From Candidatus Harrysmithiimonas galli (lineage in GTDB: Bacteria > Bacillota > Bacilli > CAJFEE01), in contig CAJFEE010000006.1 of the NCBI GenBank assembly GCA_904373265.1, forward strand, positions 1 to 64,000: a stretch of DNA of 64,000 nt, in the 5' to 3' direction. A program made the position numbers and the translations under genes. Positions within the stretch are counted from its first letter, which is position 1, and the number at the start of each line of letters is the position of its first letter. Below the pieces are notes generated by a model. The model was not told the origin of the DNA and searched no databases. It saw only the letters and a program-made list of their open reading frames with translations. Positions 18,352 through 29,643 of the stretch are shown here, piece after piece.

Positions 18352-19158
18352 TTAATCATTATACCTTGTATGGACTTTTAAAATAAATCGACGGTATATG
18401 AACAAAACCATTGCCAAAACAATCATTCCAATTGAAATCACTTGTGCCATCCGCAAGCTTGTACTCAGCATCAAGCTATCTGTACGCAACCCTTCAACGA
18501 AAAAGCGACCGACAGAATACCAAGCCAAATAGAAAAAAAACATCTCTCCACGAAGCAGATTTCTCCGACGGAGTATCAATAGCAAGACTACACCAACCAA
18601 ACTCCATAGTGACTCATATAAAAAGGTTGGATGATGATAAGCACCATCAATATACATTTGTTGAATCATCCAGTTTGGCAACCCAAGATTTTCCAAAAAT
18701 TCACGATGAACTGCTGTACCATAGGCCTCTTGATTCATAAAATTTCCCCAACGTCCAAGCATTTGGCCAATTAAAATACTCGGTGCAGCAATGTCAGCAA
18801 TTTTCCAAAAGGAAAGCTTTCGAGTACGGCAGAAAAAATATGCGGTCAACACCGCTCCAATTAACCCCCCATGGATCGCAAGTCCTCCTTCCCAAATTTG
18901 TAAAATTTTACTTGGATGTGCCATATAATAATCCCAATTAAATAAGACATAGTACAGACGAGCACAAAGAATTGAGATTGGGAGTCCGTAAAGTACCAAA
19001 TCGATAAAGTTTCCTTTATCAATTTTCTGGCGTTCACCTTCACGAATGGCAAGCCATAATCCTATTAAAATCCCAATACCAATAATAACGCCATACCAAT
19101 ATATTGTCAGCGGACCAATTTGCAAAAACACACGATCTAACGGTTCAAACGTTTCCAA
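18352..19158 (-). CDS. lgt: Prolipoprotein diacylglyceryl transferase
   Basis: The 268-aa membrane enzyme moves diacylglyceryl from phosphatidylglycerol to the lipobox Cys of prolipoproteins. About seven membrane segments are visible, along with the Lgt signature [13 protein letters not shown] and conserved HGGLIGA (His103 region) and YESLWSL. The start is TTG 19158, 8 bases after AAGGAGG. It lies 150 bases downstream of hprK in the same operon. The cccB lipoprotein in this window is a plausible client. Confidence 0.95.
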   Translation of the reverse strand: METFEPLDRVFLQIGPLTIYWYGVIIGIGILIGLWLAIREGERQKIDKGNFIDLVLYGLPISILCARLYYVLFNWDYYMAHPSKILQIWEGGLAIHGGLIGAVLTAYFFCRTRKLSFWKIADIAAPSILIGQMLGRWGNFMNQEAYGTAVHREFLENLGLPNWMIQQMYIDGAYHHPTFLYESLWSLVGVVLLLILRRRNLLRGEMFFFYLAWYSVGRFFVEGLRTDSLMLSTSLRMAQVISIGMIVLAMVLFIYRRFILKVHTRYND

Positions 19159-19307
19159 ATCAAATTCCTCCTTATATCCTTCATTCCTTTCAAATTATAG
19201 CATGTCTGACAATTCTTCTGAAAAAATTAAAACCATCTCACGTTTACATCCTCCCAAATCCAGGTCTTACCATTCCAAAAATGTGATCTTTGATTACATT
19301 TTCTATC

Positions 19308-20264
19308 CTAAAAAGATGAAAATAAGTTGTCCTTTTCCTCATTTTCAATTTTTTCCTGCAAACGATCGGAAAAAATTTGCGCAGCATTGACACCCAAACG
19401 TTTCATACGATAATTCATTGCAGCAACCTCAATAATAATTGCCAAATTACGCCCTGGACGAACTGGAACAACAACACGTGGTACATTCGTATCAATAATT
19501 TTTTCTGTTTGCTCATCCAAGCCCAAACGATCATAATTTTTTTCTTGATCCCAACTCTCCAGATTTACAATTAAATCAATTCTTTTATTGGAACGAACTG
19601 AACCTGCACCAAACAATGTCATAACATTAATAATCCCCAAACCTCTGATTTCCAAAAGATGCTTAATCAGATCTGGTGAGTAGCCGATCAAAGTCTCTTC
19701 ATCTTCTTGGTAAATTTCTACTGAATCATCTGCAACCAAACGATGTCCTCTTTTTACAAGCTCCAATGCAGTTTCACTCTTGCCTACACCACTTTTTCCC
19801 GTAATTAGAACCCCCATTCCATAAATATCCACCAAAACGCCATGCATTGCCGTAAATGGCGCAAACATGGACTCTAAATAATTGGTCAAACGGCTTGCAA
19901 CGCGTGTTGTCTTACCTCTAGCAGACAGAAGCGGGATTTGCAGCTTTTCACCGATTTCTATAAATTCCGGAAGAACTGGCAAATTTCTTGAAAAAATAAT
20001 ACCTGGCGTATTTTCATGGCACATACCCGTAAACCTTTCAATTCTGATATTTTGAGGAAGCTGTGCCAAAAAAGATAGCTCAGTTTTTCCCAAAATTTGT
20101 ATCCTATTCGCCGGGTAATAATTGGTGTAGCCCGCCAAAACCAATCCAGCACGTGACAAAGACGAAGTGGTGACCTCCCGCTCTATACCTTCCTTTCCAG
20201 CAAGTACAACAAAATGAAACTTCTCAATAATATTTTGCATGGTAATTTTTCTTTGTCTCATCAT
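19308..20264 (-). CDS. hprK: HPr kinase/phosphorylase
   Basis: The 318-aa bifunctional enzyme phosphorylates HPr at Ser46 and reverses the reaction, feeding CcpA-dependent catabolite control. The Walker A motif [14 protein letters not shown] and the family signature [18 protein letters not shown] are both present, with the His/Lys region [14 protein letters not shown] before the P-loop. Start ATG 20264 follows GGAGGAAG; the next in-frame ATG also lies close. It heads the hprK-lgt-ppaX-yvoF unit as in B. subtilis. Confidence 0.96.
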   Translation of the reverse strand: MMRQRKITMQNIIEKFHFVVLAGKEGIEREVTTSSLSRAGLVLAGYTNYYPANRIQILGKTELSFLAQLPQNIRIERFTGMCHENTPGIIFSRNLPVLPEFIEIGEKLQIPLLSARGKTTRVASRLTNYLESMFAPFTAMHGVLVDIYGMGVLITGKSGVGKSETALELVKRGHRLVADDSVEIYQEDEETLIGYSPDLIKHLLEIRGLGIINVMTLFGAGSVRSNKRIDLIVNLESWDQEKNYDRLGLDEQTEKIIDTNVPRVVVPVRPGRNLAIIIEVAAMNYRMKRLGVNAAQIFSDRLQEKIENEEKDNLFSSF

Positions 20265-20738
20265 CTTCCTCCACTTATAATTTTTATTATTTTATATTTT
20301 AAATACTATAATTTATATAACTAATCAAAAATATAATAATAAATCAAAAAATAATATGTATTATTAAATTAATTATTTGGAAAGTTGACTCAAATTGTAT
20401 CTCTTTTGCATAAACTGCTTCTTCCACCTTTCTATATCACCACATCATATTCCCTTTTCTCATTATATCATAATGGAAAAATGGATTTAGACAGCAAACT
20501 TTTATATCAAAATATTTTAATTCTTAATTTGCAGTAATTTAGTCCCCTACGATACTAAATATATTATCAAATATATAAAATTGATTTATTTTATCAAAAT
20601 TTTATTTTTATTCGTGAAAAAAATTTTTCTATGTGGATATTTTAGAAATTATAATTTTTACCGATAGAAATATTTTAAAAAGGACCATAAAAATTCATTT
20701 TGATCTTTAACCAAAAATAATTCAAGAAATTATATTAT
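20265..20738. other. Very AT-rich intergenic region
   Basis: No gene seen. It must carry the minus-strand hprK promoter; TTGATT-17-TATTTA around 20300-20330 on the minus strand is possible, but in DNA this AT-rich the match means little. Confidence 0.4.
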
Positions 20739-20767
20739 TTGGCAAATTCGAGAATGTATGGTATACT
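20739..20767 (+). promoter_or_regulatory. Sigma-A promoter of the FbpB-like gene
   Basis: TTGGCA (20739-20744) and TATACT (20762-20767) are 17 bases apart, a near-consensus pair. Transcription would begin near 20774, leaving a leader of about 120 bases. No Fur box was seen around it. Confidence 0.65.
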
Positions 20768-20777
20768 AATCTTAAGA

Positions 20778-20837
20778 TTTTAGGAACTTCTTTACACTCA
20801 ATCATAAAAATTTGATTTGCTGAGTGTTTTCCTAAAA
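20778..20837 (+). promoter_or_regulatory. Structured 5' leader of the FbpB-like gene
   Basis: Nested helices: TTTTAGGAA (20778-20786) pairs with TTCCTAAAA (20829-20837), ACACTCA (20794-20800) pairs with TGAGTGT (20821-20827), and a 4-bp helix is possible inside the loop. It begins about 5 bases after the predicted transcription start and ends 60 bases before the start codon. The downstream sequence is not a clean T-run, so it looks like a structured leader rather than a terminator. It matches no riboswitch class I know. Confidence 0.5.
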
Positions 20838-20896
20838 TTTGTATTTATCTGATATATTATAGATATTCATATTCCATTTTGAGAGGAGTGATTCCG

Positions 20897-21070
20897 ATGA
20901 GACCAAGAAAAAAAGCTTTTTCTGACCTTGTTGCAAAAAATAAACGTGAAATTTTATCCGACGAAGATATTTTAAGCAGAATCGATGAAAAATTGGAGGA
21001 ACGCCAAATTAAGGCATCCCTAACCAAAGAAGAAAAAGAACGGATGTATAAAAGTAAATTTCCATTTTAA
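20897..21070 (+). CDS. FbpB-family small basic protein
   Basis: The 57-aa product starts MRPRKKAFSDLVAKNKREIL and continues with DEDILSRIDEKLEERQ, the pattern of the Fur-regulated basic protein B family: a basic N-terminus, an NK(R/K)E(I/L)L core and an acidic-basic helix. In B. subtilis FbpB acts with the small RNA FsrA in iron sparing. Here no Fur box is evident, so the regulation may differ. ATG 20897 follows GAGGAG; a GTG upstream in frame is less likely. It is monocistronic between a good promoter and a terminator. Confidence 0.7.
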   Translation: MRPRKKAFSDLVAKNKREILSDEDILSRIDEKLEERQIKASLTKEEKERMYKSKFPF

Positions 21071-21087
21071 TTTAAAAACTAAACCCC

Positions 21088-21150
21088 CAAAAAAAGCACA
21101 CCTGTTTTGATTTGAAATATATTTCAATCAGACAAATGTGCTTTTCTTTT
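21088..21150 (+). terminator. Bidirectional terminator, FbpB-like gene / uvrA
   Basis: AAAAGCACA (about 21092-21100) pairs with TGTGCTTTT (21137-21145), with an inner GAAATATATTTC helix. A-rich and T-rich flanks allow it to act on both strands, ending the FbpB-like transcript and possibly uvrBA. Confidence 0.8.
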
Positions 21151-21311
21151 TAAAGACTGCTATATCATACTTACTTGAGAAAAATTTTTCAACTTTCCTA
21201 TACAATCCGCTTACATTTTTTAAACTGGAACAAAATGCTAGTTGAGTCAAAAGAAAAATTTTTACTCTATATTTTCGTAAAATCGTATTGGATTTAACCC
21301 ACTAACAATGA

Positions 21312-24149
21312 TTAATCACATGCTCTGTATTTTTTCAATACTTTTTTGATATAACGTCCAGTATGAGATGCTGGATTATCAGAAACAGCTTCTGGTGTGC
21401 CCGCTGCCACAACTGTACCTCCTCCAGTCCCCCCTTCTGGTCCCATATCAATAATATAATCTGCTGTTTTGATTACATCCAAATTATGTTCAATCACAAG
21501 TACCGTTTCCCCATTATCGACTAACTTCTGCAAAACCGTTAAAAGTCGGCTGATATCATCAATATGCAGCCCCGTTGTTGGCTCATCTAAAATGTATAAC
21601 GTTTTACCTGTTGAACGTCGATGCAGTTCTGAAGCCAATTTCACACGCTGTGCTTCACCACCGGAAAGTGTTGTTGCCGACTGCCCCAAACGAATATAGC
21701 CAAGTCCAACATCATACAAGGTCTGCAATTTACGTGCAATTTTGGGAAGATTTTCAAAAAATTCTAATGCATCCTCAACTGTCATTTCCAATATATCTGC
21801 AATACTTTTCCCACGATAATGTACGTCCAATGTTTCTCGATTATAACGTTTTCCGTTACAAACCTCACAAGGAACATAAATATCTGGCAAAAAATGCATT
21901 TCAATTTTAATAATCCCATCTCCACGACAGGATTCGCAACGTCCGCCCTTCACATTAAAACTAAAACGCCCTTTCTTATACCCACGTACTTTCGCCTCAT
22001 TTGTCTGCGCAAATAAATCACGAATATCATCAAATACGCCAGTGTAAGTTGCAGGATTAGATCTTGGTGTTCTGCCAATCGGAGATTGATCAATATCAAT
22101 AATTTTATCAATATGCTCCATGCCAATAATTGTTTTATGTGCACCTGGCTTCATTTTAGAACGATAAATTTTTTGTGCCAAGCTTTTATACAAAATTTCA
22201 TTCACCAGAGTACTCTTACCTGAACCAGATACGCCCGTTACAACAACAAATATACCAAGCGGAATTGTCACGTTGACATTTTTCAGATTATTCTCCCTTG
22301 CACCTTTAATTACAATAGAACGACCATCCGATTTTCGTCTTTCTTGTGGTGTTGGGATAAATTTTGTCCCTTTCAGATATTGTCCTGTTAAAGAATTCGG
22401 ATTATTTTCTACCTCTTTTGGTGTACCTTGTGCAATAATTTGTCCACCATGGACACCTGCACCCGGTCCGATATCAATTAAATGATCCGCTTCACGCATC
22501 GTATCTTCATCATGCTCCACAACAATTAATGTATTACCTAAATCACGCATGGATTTCAAAGTTTGAATCAATTTATCATTATCTCTCTGATGTAGACCAA
22601 TTGATGGCTCATCCAAAATATACAATACACCCGTTAAACGTGAACCGATTTGTGTTGCCAAACGGATTCGCTGTGCTTCACCACCAGAAAGTGTCCCAGA
22701 TGCTCGATTTAATGTTAAATACTCCAAACCGACATTATTCAGAAAGCTGAGGCGGGATAAAATTTCTTGGAAAATCAAACGACCAATCTGTCTTTCTTTT
22801 TCACTGATCTCCAGATTTTCAAAAAACTGAATGGCCTCAGAAACTGTTAAACGTACCAATTGACCAATATGCATCCCTTGAATGTAGACACAAAGGCTTT
22901 CCTTTTTCAAGCGATAGCCTTTACATGCTTTGCAAGGCTGCTCTGTCATGTATTTTTCCATCTGTTCACGAACATAATCAGAAGTTGTTTCTTTAAAACG
23001 ACGAGAAACATTGCCAATTACACCTTCAAACTGAATCATTGTATCTCTTGTCATGCCAAAATCATTCTCATAGTAAAAATGAATCTTCTCCTCACCACTA
23101 CCATATAAAATTTTATCCAGTTTCTCCTTGGGAATTTCACGAACCGGTACATCCATTGGGATATCATAGTGCTTACAGACAGCTGCCAATAGCTGTGGAT
23201 AATATTGAGAGGAAGTCGGTTCCCAAGGCGCAATCGCATGTTCCTTTAAGCTTAAATCCCAATTTGGAATTACCAGATCCAAATCTACCTCCTGTTTGGC
23301 TCCCAGACCGTCGCAAACTGGGCAAGCACCAAATGGATTATTAAATGAAAACGCACGTGGTTCCAAATCATCAATCACAAATCCACATTTTGGACAAGAA
23401 TGATGCTCGCTGAACAAAAGCTCTTTTACGCCAATGATATCAACCAAAACTTTTCCTTCTCCAAGCCTTACTGCTGTTTCGATTGAATCCGATAAACGAC
23501 CACGAATACCATCCTTCAAAACAATTCGATCAACAACAACCTCAATCGAATGCTTCTTGTTTTTATCCAGCACAATATCTGTATCCAACTCTGTCATTTC
23601 ACCATTTACCCGAACACGTACATAACCCGCCTTTTGCATATCCTCTAAAACCTTTTTATGTGTTCCTTTCCGTCCAGAAACAATCGGTGCCAAAATTTGC
23701 AACTTTGTTTTTTCTGGATATTCTAATATTTGGTTCACCATTTGTTCAATGCTTTGTGAGGTAATTTCAATATCATGAATCGGACAAATTGGATGTCCAA
23801 TTCGCGCATACAATAAACGAAAGTAGTCATAAATTTCTGTTACAGTCGCAACGGTAGAACGCGGATTTTTGCTTGTTGTTTTCTGATCAATTGAAATAGC
23901 AGGTGACAAACCGTCAATACTGTCAACATCTGGTTTCTCCATCTGTCCCAAAAACTGCCGAGCATACGCAGAAAGCGATTCGACATAGCGTCGCTGTCCC
24001 TCTGCATAAATCGTATCAAATGCCAAAGATGACTTTCCTGAACCAGATAAACCTGTAATCACAACCAGTTGATTACGCGGAATATCAATATCAATATTTT
24101 TCAAATTATGCACGCGGGCACCTTTAATCACAATTTCTTTTGATTCCAT
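21312..24149 (-). CDS. uvrA: Excinuclease ABC subunit A
   Basis: The 945-aa damage-recognition ATPase of nucleotide excision repair. Walker A motifs appear twice ([13 protein letters not shown] and [13 protein letters not shown]), with two ABC signatures ([12 protein letters not shown] and [12 protein letters not shown]). Zinc-finger cysteine pairs occur in [14 protein letters not shown] and [12 protein letters not shown]. Length matches the family (about 950 aa). The gene starts two bases after the uvrB stop codon, with its ribosome binding site GGAGAGGGG inside the end of uvrB, so the two are cotranscribed and probably coupled. Confidence 0.98.
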   Translation of the reverse strand: MESKEIVIKGARVHNLKNIDIDIPRNQLVVITGLSGSGKSSLAFDTIYAEGQRRYVESLSAYARQFLGQMEKPDVDSIDGLSPAISIDQKTTSKNPRSTVATVTEIYDYFRLLYARIGHPICPIHDIEITSQSIEQMVNQILEYPEKTKLQILAPIVSGRKGTHKKVLEDMQKAGYVRVRVNGEMTELDTDIVLDKNKKHSIEVVVDRIVLKDGIRGRLSDSIETAVRLGEGKVLVDIIGVKELLFSEHHSCPKCGFVIDDLEPRAFSFNNPFGACPVCDGLGAKQEVDLDLVIPNWDLSLKEHAIAPWEPTSSQYYPQLLAAVCKHYDIPMDVPVREIPKEKLDKILYGSGEEKIHFYYENDFGMTRDTMIQFEGVIGNVSRRFKETTSDYVREQMEKYMTEQPCKACKGYRLKKESLCVYIQGMHIGQLVRLTVSEAIQFFENLEISEKERQIGRLIFQEILSRLSFLNNVGLEYLTLNRASGTLSGGEAQRIRLATQIGSRLTGVLYILDEPSIGLHQRDNDKLIQTLKSMRDLGNTLIVVEHDEDTMREADHLIDIGPGAGVHGGQIIAQGTPKEVENNPNSLTGQYLKGTKFIPTPQERRKSDGRSIVIKGARENNLKNVNVTIPLGIFVVVTGVSGSGKSTLVNEILYKSLAQKIYRSKMKPGAHKTIIGMEHIDKIIDIDQSPIGRTPRSNPATYTGVFDDIRDLFAQTNEAKVRGYKKGRFSFNVKGGRCESCRGDGIIKIEMHFLPDIYVPCEVCNGKRYNRETLDVHYRGKSIADILEMTVEDALEFFENLPKIARKLQTLYDVGLGYIRLGQSATTLSGGEAQRVKLASELHRRSTGKTLYILDEPTTGLHIDDISRLLTVLQKLVDNGETVLVIEHNLDVIKTADYIIDMGPEGGTGGGTVVAAGTPEAVSDNPASHTGRYIKKVLKKYRACD

Positions 24150-24151
24150 AC

Positions 24152-26134
24152 TTACCCCTCTCCCTGCAGCTCCAACAATAGATCACGAAGCTCAGCAGCC
24201 CGTTCAAAATCAAGTGCCTTTGCTGCCTCCTTCATATCTTTTTCCAATTGAATCAACATTTTTTCTTTTTCTTTTTTCGTCAACTTTTTAGCTCGAGCAG
24301 CCGTTTCATTTTTCGTATTCTCTTCGGACTCTTTGGTTGCTCGGATGGCTTCTCGAATTTCCTTGACAATCGTTTGAGGTGTAATCCCGTGCTTTTCATT
24401 ATATGCTTCTTGTATTGCACGTCGTCTTTTTGTTTCATCGATGGCAATCTGCATAGAATGTGTTATATGATCAGCATACATAATGACCATCCCATTTGCA
24501 TTCCTTGCTGCTCGACCAATCGTTTGAATTAACGAACGCTCTGAGCGCAAAAATCCTTCTTTATCCGCATCTAAAATGGCAACAAGAGAGACCTCTGGAA
24601 TATCCAATCCCTCCCGCAGCAGGTTAATTCCAATTAACACATCATATTTTCCAAGACGTAGCTCACGAATGATTTCAATTCGCTCCAAAGTCTTAACTTC
24701 AGAATGCAAATACTGCACTTTGATTCCGATTTCCTTCAGATAATCAGTTAGATCCTCTGACATTTTCTTGGTCAAAGTCGTAATGAGTACTCGTTCATTC
24801 CGTTTGGATCTCTGATGAATTTCATCGATTAAATCATCAATTTGCCCTTTTGTTGGACGCACATCAATAATCGGGTCTAATAACCCAGTTGGACGAATAA
24901 TTTGTTCAACAAACTTTGGCGTATGTTCTATTTCATATGGTCCTGGCGTTGCTGAAACAAAAACAATCTGATGAATCCGCTTCTCAAATTCTTCAAAAGT
25001 AAGTGGGCGATTATCCAACGCGGATGGGAGACGAAAACCGTAATCGACCAACATTTGTTTCCTTGCGCGATCTCCATTATACATACCCCGTACTTGTGGC
25101 AAGGTCACATGTGATTCATCCACCACAAGCAAAAAATCATCTGGAAAATAATCTAGTAGCGTATATGGTGTTGAACCAGCCTCACGCAAAGTTAAATGCC
25201 GGGAATAGTTTTCAACACCAGAACAAAAACCCATCTCGCTAAGCATTTCTAAATCATAGCGTGTTCTTTGCTCTAAGCGTTGCGCCTCCAACAGCCTATT
25301 GTTTTTCTTAAGATCACTCAAACGTTCTTCCAACTCTGCAGCAATATTTTGAATCGCAATTTTCATTTTATCTTCACCAGTAACAAAGTGAGAAGCTGGA
25401 AAGATTGCCACATGCATCCGCTCACCCAACACTTCTCCAGTCAAGGCATCAATTTCCCGAATCCGTTCAATTTCATCGCCAAAAAACTCGATCCGAATAC
25501 AATGCTCATCTCTTGATGCTGGAAAAATCTCAATCACATCCCCACGAACTCGAAATGTTCCTCGTTGAAACTCAATATCATTTCTTGTATATTGAATATC
25601 AACCAATTTTCGCAACAAATTATTCCGCTCTATTTCCATTCCGGTTCGCAAAGAAACTACAAGCTTTTTGTATTCCTCTGGTGAACCCAAACCATAAATA
25701 CATGAAACCGACGCAACAACAATCACATCTGTACGTTCAAACAATGCTGTCGTTGCTGAATGACGCAGTTTATCAATTTCATCATTAATCTTTGAATCTT
25801 TTTCAATATATGTATCTGTATGTGGAATGTAAGCCTCTGGCTGAAAATAATCATAGTAACTAACAAAATACTCAACCGCATTATTGGGAAAAAACTCTTT
25901 AAATTCACTGTAAAGCTGACCTGCCAATGTTTTATTATGTGCCAAAATTAAAGTCGGCTTGTTTACCTTTTGAATCACATTCGAAATGGTAAAGGTTTTT
26001 CCTGTTCCGGTTGCCCCAAGTAAAGTTTGAAATTTCTTATTTTGATAAATGCCTTGCGCCAGCTTGGCAATAGCCTGTGGTTGATCACCTTGTGGACTGT
26101 ACTTCGATACCAGTTCAAACGGAATTTCTTTCAT
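24152..26134 (-). CDS. uvrB: Excinuclease ABC subunit B
   Basis: The 660-aa helicase-like subunit loads onto damaged DNA with UvrA and recruits UvrC. Walker A is [13 protein letters not shown]; the beta-hairpin region contains [20 protein letters not shown]; the Walker B region is [13 protein letters not shown]; helicase motif VI is [12 protein letters not shown]. The C-terminal UVR domain ([20 protein letters not shown]) contacts UvrC. A LexA box overlaps its promoter, so the uvrB-uvrA operon should be SOS-induced. AAAGGAT precedes the ATG. Confidence 0.98.
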   Translation of the reverse strand: MKEIPFELVSKYSPQGDQPQAIAKLAQGIYQNKKFQTLLGATGTGKTFTISNVIQKVNKPTLILAHNKTLAGQLYSEFKEFFPNNAVEYFVSYYDYFQPEAYIPHTDTYIEKDSKINDEIDKLRHSATTALFERTDVIVVASVSCIYGLGSPEEYKKLVVSLRTGMEIERNNLLRKLVDIQYTRNDIEFQRGTFRVRGDVIEIFPASRDEHCIRIEFFGDEIERIREIDALTGEVLGERMHVAIFPASHFVTGEDKMKIAIQNIAAELEERLSDLKKNNRLLEAQRLEQRTRYDLEMLSEMGFCSGVENYSRHLTLREAGSTPYTLLDYFPDDFLLVVDESHVTLPQVRGMYNGDRARKQMLVDYGFRLPSALDNRPLTFEEFEKRIHQIVFVSATPGPYEIEHTPKFVEQIIRPTGLLDPIIDVRPTKGQIDDLIDEIHQRSKRNERVLITTLTKKMSEDLTDYLKEIGIKVQYLHSEVKTLERIEIIRELRLGKYDVLIGINLLREGLDIPEVSLVAILDADKEGFLRSERSLIQTIGRAARNANGMVIMYADHITHSMQIAIDETKRRRAIQEAYNEKHGITPQTIVKEIREAIRATKESEENTKNETAARAKKLTKKEKEKMLIQLEKDMKEAAKALDFERAAELRDLLLELQGEG

Positions 26135-26197
26135 GAAGATCTATCCTTTCCTAATACCACATTTCTTCTTTTCATTTATACAAAATACTTACTTTTT

Positions 26198-26237
26198 ATT
26201 GTAACATTTTCATCTTTTTTATACAAACATTTGTTCG
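26198..26237 (-). promoter_or_regulatory. uvrB promoter with LexA (SOS) box
   Basis: On the minus strand TTGTAT (26221-26226) and TACAAT (26198-26203) are 17 bases apart. CGAACAAATGTTTG at 26224-26237 fits the Gram-positive LexA/DinR consensus CGAACRNRYGTTYG at every position and overlaps the -35 element, the expected place for repression. Confidence 0.9.
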
Positions 26238-26819
26238 TGTTTTTTCAAAACCACTAGAGATAAGAATAAATAAATCCATACATAATATATATTCATGTTT
26301 CAGTATACCTTATTTTTACATGAAAGAAACATGAAGCGCTTATTTTCAAAACAAATTGTGAATGAAAAAATATCTCGCTTTTCTATTGAAATAAAAAGAA
26401 AAGCAAAAGATGAAAGCAAAAATCAAAGATTGCACAATAGATTCATCAAAACACAACATAAAATTGTTTTAGCTAAAACCATAAAACAAAAAATTTCCTC
26501 TTACTAATAACCGAACCAAAACTACAATCTCAATAAGAATACTGGCAGATTTTTCTTTTTCCAAGAAACTATGCATGGAACTATGTACAAAGGAAAATCT
26601 AAAAAAATTTCAAGCAACTTGTATCTTTCCTGACTTACTTTTTCGATATACAGCATATATCCTGTAAAACTCAAACTTTTTGATCTCTCATCTAAAATAT
26701 TTTTCAAATATTATTTTATAAAATGATTTTTTCATTTCTATTTTATATAAAAATACATCATAATTTAAAATCATAAAACATGAATATTCTAGCTTTTAGC
26801 CCCCTACATCCATAGGGCA
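26238..26819. other. Intergenic region between uvrB and the K+ channel gene
   Basis: A 70-codon plus-strand frame (26295-26507) is lysine-rich with no ribosome binding site and is not supported as a gene. GCCCCCTA/TAGGGC (26799-26818) can form a small hairpin just before the one at 26820. Otherwise nothing is recognised. Confidence 0.4.
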
Positions 26820-26848
26820 AAAATCAGTTTGAGACTCGTTCTGATTTT
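26820..26848 (+). promoter_or_regulatory. Leader hairpin upstream of the K+ channel gene
   Basis: AAAATCAG (26820-26827) pairs with CTGATTTT (26841-26848) about 130 bases before the channel start codon. Only TAT follows, so termination would be weak. The surroundings do not match the c-di-AMP (ydaO) riboswitch found before some potassium transport genes. Confidence 0.4.
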
Positions 26849-26980
26849 ATGTTCAAATGGCATTCCATATCCATTTCTATTTCTCTTACCTGTTCTAACC
26901 TTGCCGTAATATCTTTCCGAATAAATTTCAAATCGAAGCACATACTAACTGAAAAGTATCTCAAAAAAGGATTTTTACCT

Positions 26981-27745
26981 ATGTATCAGCGTTTCCGAAA
27001 ATCTCAATTGCAATCTCCATTTTTCAAGATTCCAATTTTTCTTTTGCTTTTAATGGGATTATTTGGTTTTTTCATGCACATGATAGAACCTCAAACCTTT
27101 CAAACAACTTTTGATGGGATCTGGTGGGCATTTATTACATTAACAACTGTTGGATATGGAGATTTTTTTCCAAAAGCAATTGGAGCACGCATGATCAGCA
27201 TGGTTTTGATTTTAATTGGTATTGGATATATGTCCTATTTGGCATTTACCGTAGCAGAAAAAACCTTCGCCATGCATCGAAAAAGAAGGGAAGGTTATAT
27301 GAAATATAAAGGCAGCCAACATCATATTGTCATTGGGTGGAATGAACGCTCACGCAGATTGATTCAGCATTTAAAAGAAAATCGGCAAGCTATTGTCATT
27401 ATTGATGCAAGTTTATCACATCTACCTGCAGAATATACTGATTTCTCATTTGTGCGTGGGCTTGCATATGAGATAGATACATTGAAACGTGCAAAGATTC
27501 AAGCCGCTCAGCAAGTATGGATTACGGCAAACAATGCAGTTTCTGAAGATATTGCTGATAAAGATACATTGATTACGCTTTTAAGTGTAAAAGGAGAAGC
27601 TCCACATATCTTTTGTGCTGCAGAAATTTTAACAGAAGCTCAGCTTACAAACGCCAAAAGAGCAGGTGCTGACCAAATCATTCAAAGCAACCGACTCATC
27701 ACAAATGCATTCATTGAATGTGTATCTTTGCCTCATAATCAATAA
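26981..27745 (+). CDS. Potassium channel with RCK (TrkA-N) domain, YugO-like
   Basis: The 254-aa protein has an N-terminal membrane helix (IPIFLLLLMGLFGFFMHM), a pore loop with the K+ selectivity filter TLTTVGYGDFFP, and a second helix (MISMVLILIGIGYMSYLAF). An RCK regulatory domain follows (HHIVIGWNERSRRLIQHL onward) but ends early: the second RCK lobe is short compared with B. subtilis YugO (328 aa). Such two-helix channels tetramerise and let K+ leave the cell. ATG 26981 follows AAAAAAGGAT; the frame upstream to 26849 lacks an initiation signal. Confidence 0.85.
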   Translation: MYQRFRKSQLQSPFFKIPIFLLLLMGLFGFFMHMIEPQTFQTTFDGIWWAFITLTTVGYGDFFPKAIGARMISMVLILIGIGYMSYLAFTVAEKTFAMHRKRREGYMKYKGSQHHIVIGWNERSRRLIQHLKENRQAIVIIDASLSHLPAEYTDFSFVRGLAYEIDTLKRAKIQAAQQVWITANNAVSEDIADKDTLITLLSVKGEAPHIFCAAEILTEAQLTNAKRAGADQIIQSNRLITNAFIECVSLPHNQ

Positions 27746-27892
27746 AATTCAATTGATTGCTTATTTAAATATATCCGCTCTTATACCATGCACCCATTAT
27801 AATCTTATTTATACTAAATTAAAAGGGTCTACCCCCTATCTGAATGTTCATTTAACATGCGGATATAGGAAAAATGATTTTTTATCAATTAT

Positions 27893-27940
27893 AAAAGCTC
27901 TGTATAGATGATTTTATCATCTATACAGAGCTTTTATTAT
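27893..27940 (+). terminator. Bidirectional terminator between K+ channel gene and katA
   Basis: AAAAGCTCTGTATAGATGA pairs with a near-perfect complement ending in CAGAGCTTTT, giving about 18 base pairs around a tiny loop. A-run and T-run flanks serve both convergent genes. Confidence 0.9.
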
Positions 27941-27973
27941 TTTATAAATCTTATTTTACAATATTCTATTAGA

Positions 27974-29461
27974 TTACTTTGCCAAAATTTCAGCCATATA
28001 GTCTTCTACTTCTTTTTCAGAAATTCCCAATGCTTTGGCAACACCTAAACCATAAGCCGGATCTGCTTGATAACAGTTTCCAATATGACGCATTTGAATG
28101 AATTTTTCAGCACCACCAATTTGTGCTGCTGTATTAGAGAACAAACGCTCCTTTTCCTCCTGAGTAAACAATTGGAATAATGCACGTGGTTGGCTGTAAT
28201 AATCATTGTCATCTTCTCTAAAATCATATTGATATGCCGCTCCATCCAATGCCAATGGTGGCTCTTTTTGTTCCGGTTGTTCTTGCCACTCATTATAACT
28301 GTTTGGCTCATATCCAATGGTTGAACCATAATTGCCATTTATCCGCATAGCACCGTCGCGATGAAATGCATGAAATGGACATTTTGGCGCATTGACTGGA
28401 ATTTGATGGTGATTGACACCTAAACGATAGCGCTGTGCATCTCCATAGGAAAACAAACGACCTTGCAACATACGATCTGGTGAAAAGCTGATGCCTGGCA
28501 CCACATTGGCTGGATTGAATGCTGCCTGCTCAACATCTTGGAAATAATTCTCTGGATTACGGTTTAGTTCAAAATATCCAACCTCGATTAACGGATATTC
28601 TTTTTGAGACCACACCTTTGTCAAGTCAAATGGATTAAACGGACAAGCATTTGCTTCTTCTTCTGTCATAATTTGAACATACATGGTCCATTTTGGGTAG
28701 TCTCCACGCTCAATGGCATCAAATAAATCTTCCTGATGACTTTCACGTGTTTTTCCAATCAATTCTTCTGCTTCTTTATCAGTTAAATTTTTAATACCCT
28801 GTTGTGTTCTTAAATGGAACTTACACCATACACGCTCATTTTGAGCATTAATGAAACTAAAAGTGTGACTTCCATATCCATGCATATGGCGGTAAGAAGC
28901 TGGAATTCCTCGATCACTCATAACCACTGTTACCTGATGCAACGCTTCAGGTAAAGACGTCCAGAAATCCCAGTTGTTATTCGCACTTCTTAAGTTTGTT
29001 TTTGGATCTCGCTTTACAGCATGATTTAAGTCTGGGAATTTTAACGGATCTCGAAGGAAGAACACGGGTGTATTATTGCCAACCAAATCCCAATTGCCTT
29101 CTTCTGTATAAAATTTCATAGCAAATCCACGAATATCACGCTCAGCATCTGCTGCTCCACGCTCACCAGCTACAGTTGAGAAACGAACAAACATTTCCGT
29201 TTGCTTACCGATTTCAGAGAAAATTTTCGCCTTTGTATATTTTGTAATATCATGTGTCACAGTAAATGTTCCAAATGCACCAGAACCTTTGGCATGCATC
29301 CGACGCTCTGGAATGACCTCACGATCAAAATGAGCTAACTTCTCCAAAAACCAAACATCTTGCAGCAACATCGGACCTCTCTTTCCAGCTGTTGCCACAT
29401 TGTTATTGTCAGGTACTGGGGCACCTGCAACAGTTGTTAATTTTCCTTTATTTTGTGTCAT
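27974..29461 (-). CDS. katA: Catalase (monofunctional, heme)
   Basis: The 495-aa clade III-size catalase breaks down hydrogen peroxide in the cytoplasm. The distal His sits in [15 protein letters not shown], the distal Asn in [15 protein letters not shown], and the proximal heme Tyr in [16 protein letters not shown]. subtilis KatA is 483 aa. GGAGG lies before the ATG. The promoter carries a long palindrome with a PerR-like core (29528-29570), suggesting peroxide induction. Confidence 0.97.
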   Translation of the reverse strand: MTQNKGKLTTVAGAPVPDNNNVATAGKRGPMLLQDVWFLEKLAHFDREVIPERRMHAKGSGAFGTFTVTHDITKYTKAKIFSEIGKQTEMFVRFSTVAGERGAADAERDIRGFAMKFYTEEGNWDLVGNNTPVFFLRDPLKFPDLNHAVKRDPKTNLRSANNNWDFWTSLPEALHQVTVVMSDRGIPASYRHMHGYGSHTFSFINAQNERVWCKFHLRTQQGIKNLTDKEAEELIGKTRESHQEDLFDAIERGDYPKWTMYVQIMTEEEANACPFNPFDLTKVWSQKEYPLIEVGYFELNRNPENYFQDVEQAAFNPANVVPGISFSPDRMLQGRLFSYGDAQRYRLGVNHHQIPVNAPKCPFHAFHRDGAMRINGNYGSTIGYEPNSYNEWQEQPEQKEPPLALDGAAYQYDFREDDNDYYSQPRALFQLFTQEEKERLFSNTAAQIGGAEKFIQMRHIGNCYQADPAYGLGVAKALGISEKEVEDYMAEILAK

Positions 29462-29527
29462 CCTTCCATCCTCCGATATTTTTATTTTTCATCATGCTTA
29501 AATCAAACAATAGTTATTCCATAAAAA

Positions 29528-29594
29528 AAATTAATTCTAGTTAATAATAATTATTAACTAGAATTAATTTAACATAGTGATAAGAAAATTTCAA
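29528..29594 (-). promoter_or_regulatory. katA promoter with 43-bp palindrome and PerR-like core
   Basis: On the minus strand TTGAAA (29589-29594) and TAAATT (29566-29571) are 17 bases apart. Arms of 21 bases (29528-29548 and 29550-29570) are perfect inverted repeats around one central base. The core TAATAATAATTATTA matches the 7-1-7 PerR box TTATAATNATTATAA with one change per half. It lies at the -10 and transcription start, consistent with repression. Confidence 0.8.
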
Positions 29595-29597
29595 GCA

Positions 29598-29640
29598 AAA
29601 AATTGGTGCATATATCAAAAATATCATACACCAATTTTAA
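29598..29640 (-). terminator. Terminator after cccB
   Basis: On the minus strand AAATTGGTG and CACCAATTT pair, with TATA-rich inner bases, followed by TTTTTT. It directly follows the cccB stop codon and adjoins the katA -35 element. Confidence 0.7.
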
Positions 29641-29643
29641 TCA

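Noticed and set aside
26295-26507. Lysine-rich 70-codon frame upstream of the K+ channel gene
   Set aside because: No ribosome binding site, composition typical of AT-rich intergenic DNA, no recognisable family.
26799-26848. Possible c-di-AMP (ydaO) riboswitch before the K+ channel gene
   Set aside because: Only two small hairpins are present; the conserved long aptamer sequence of that class is missing.
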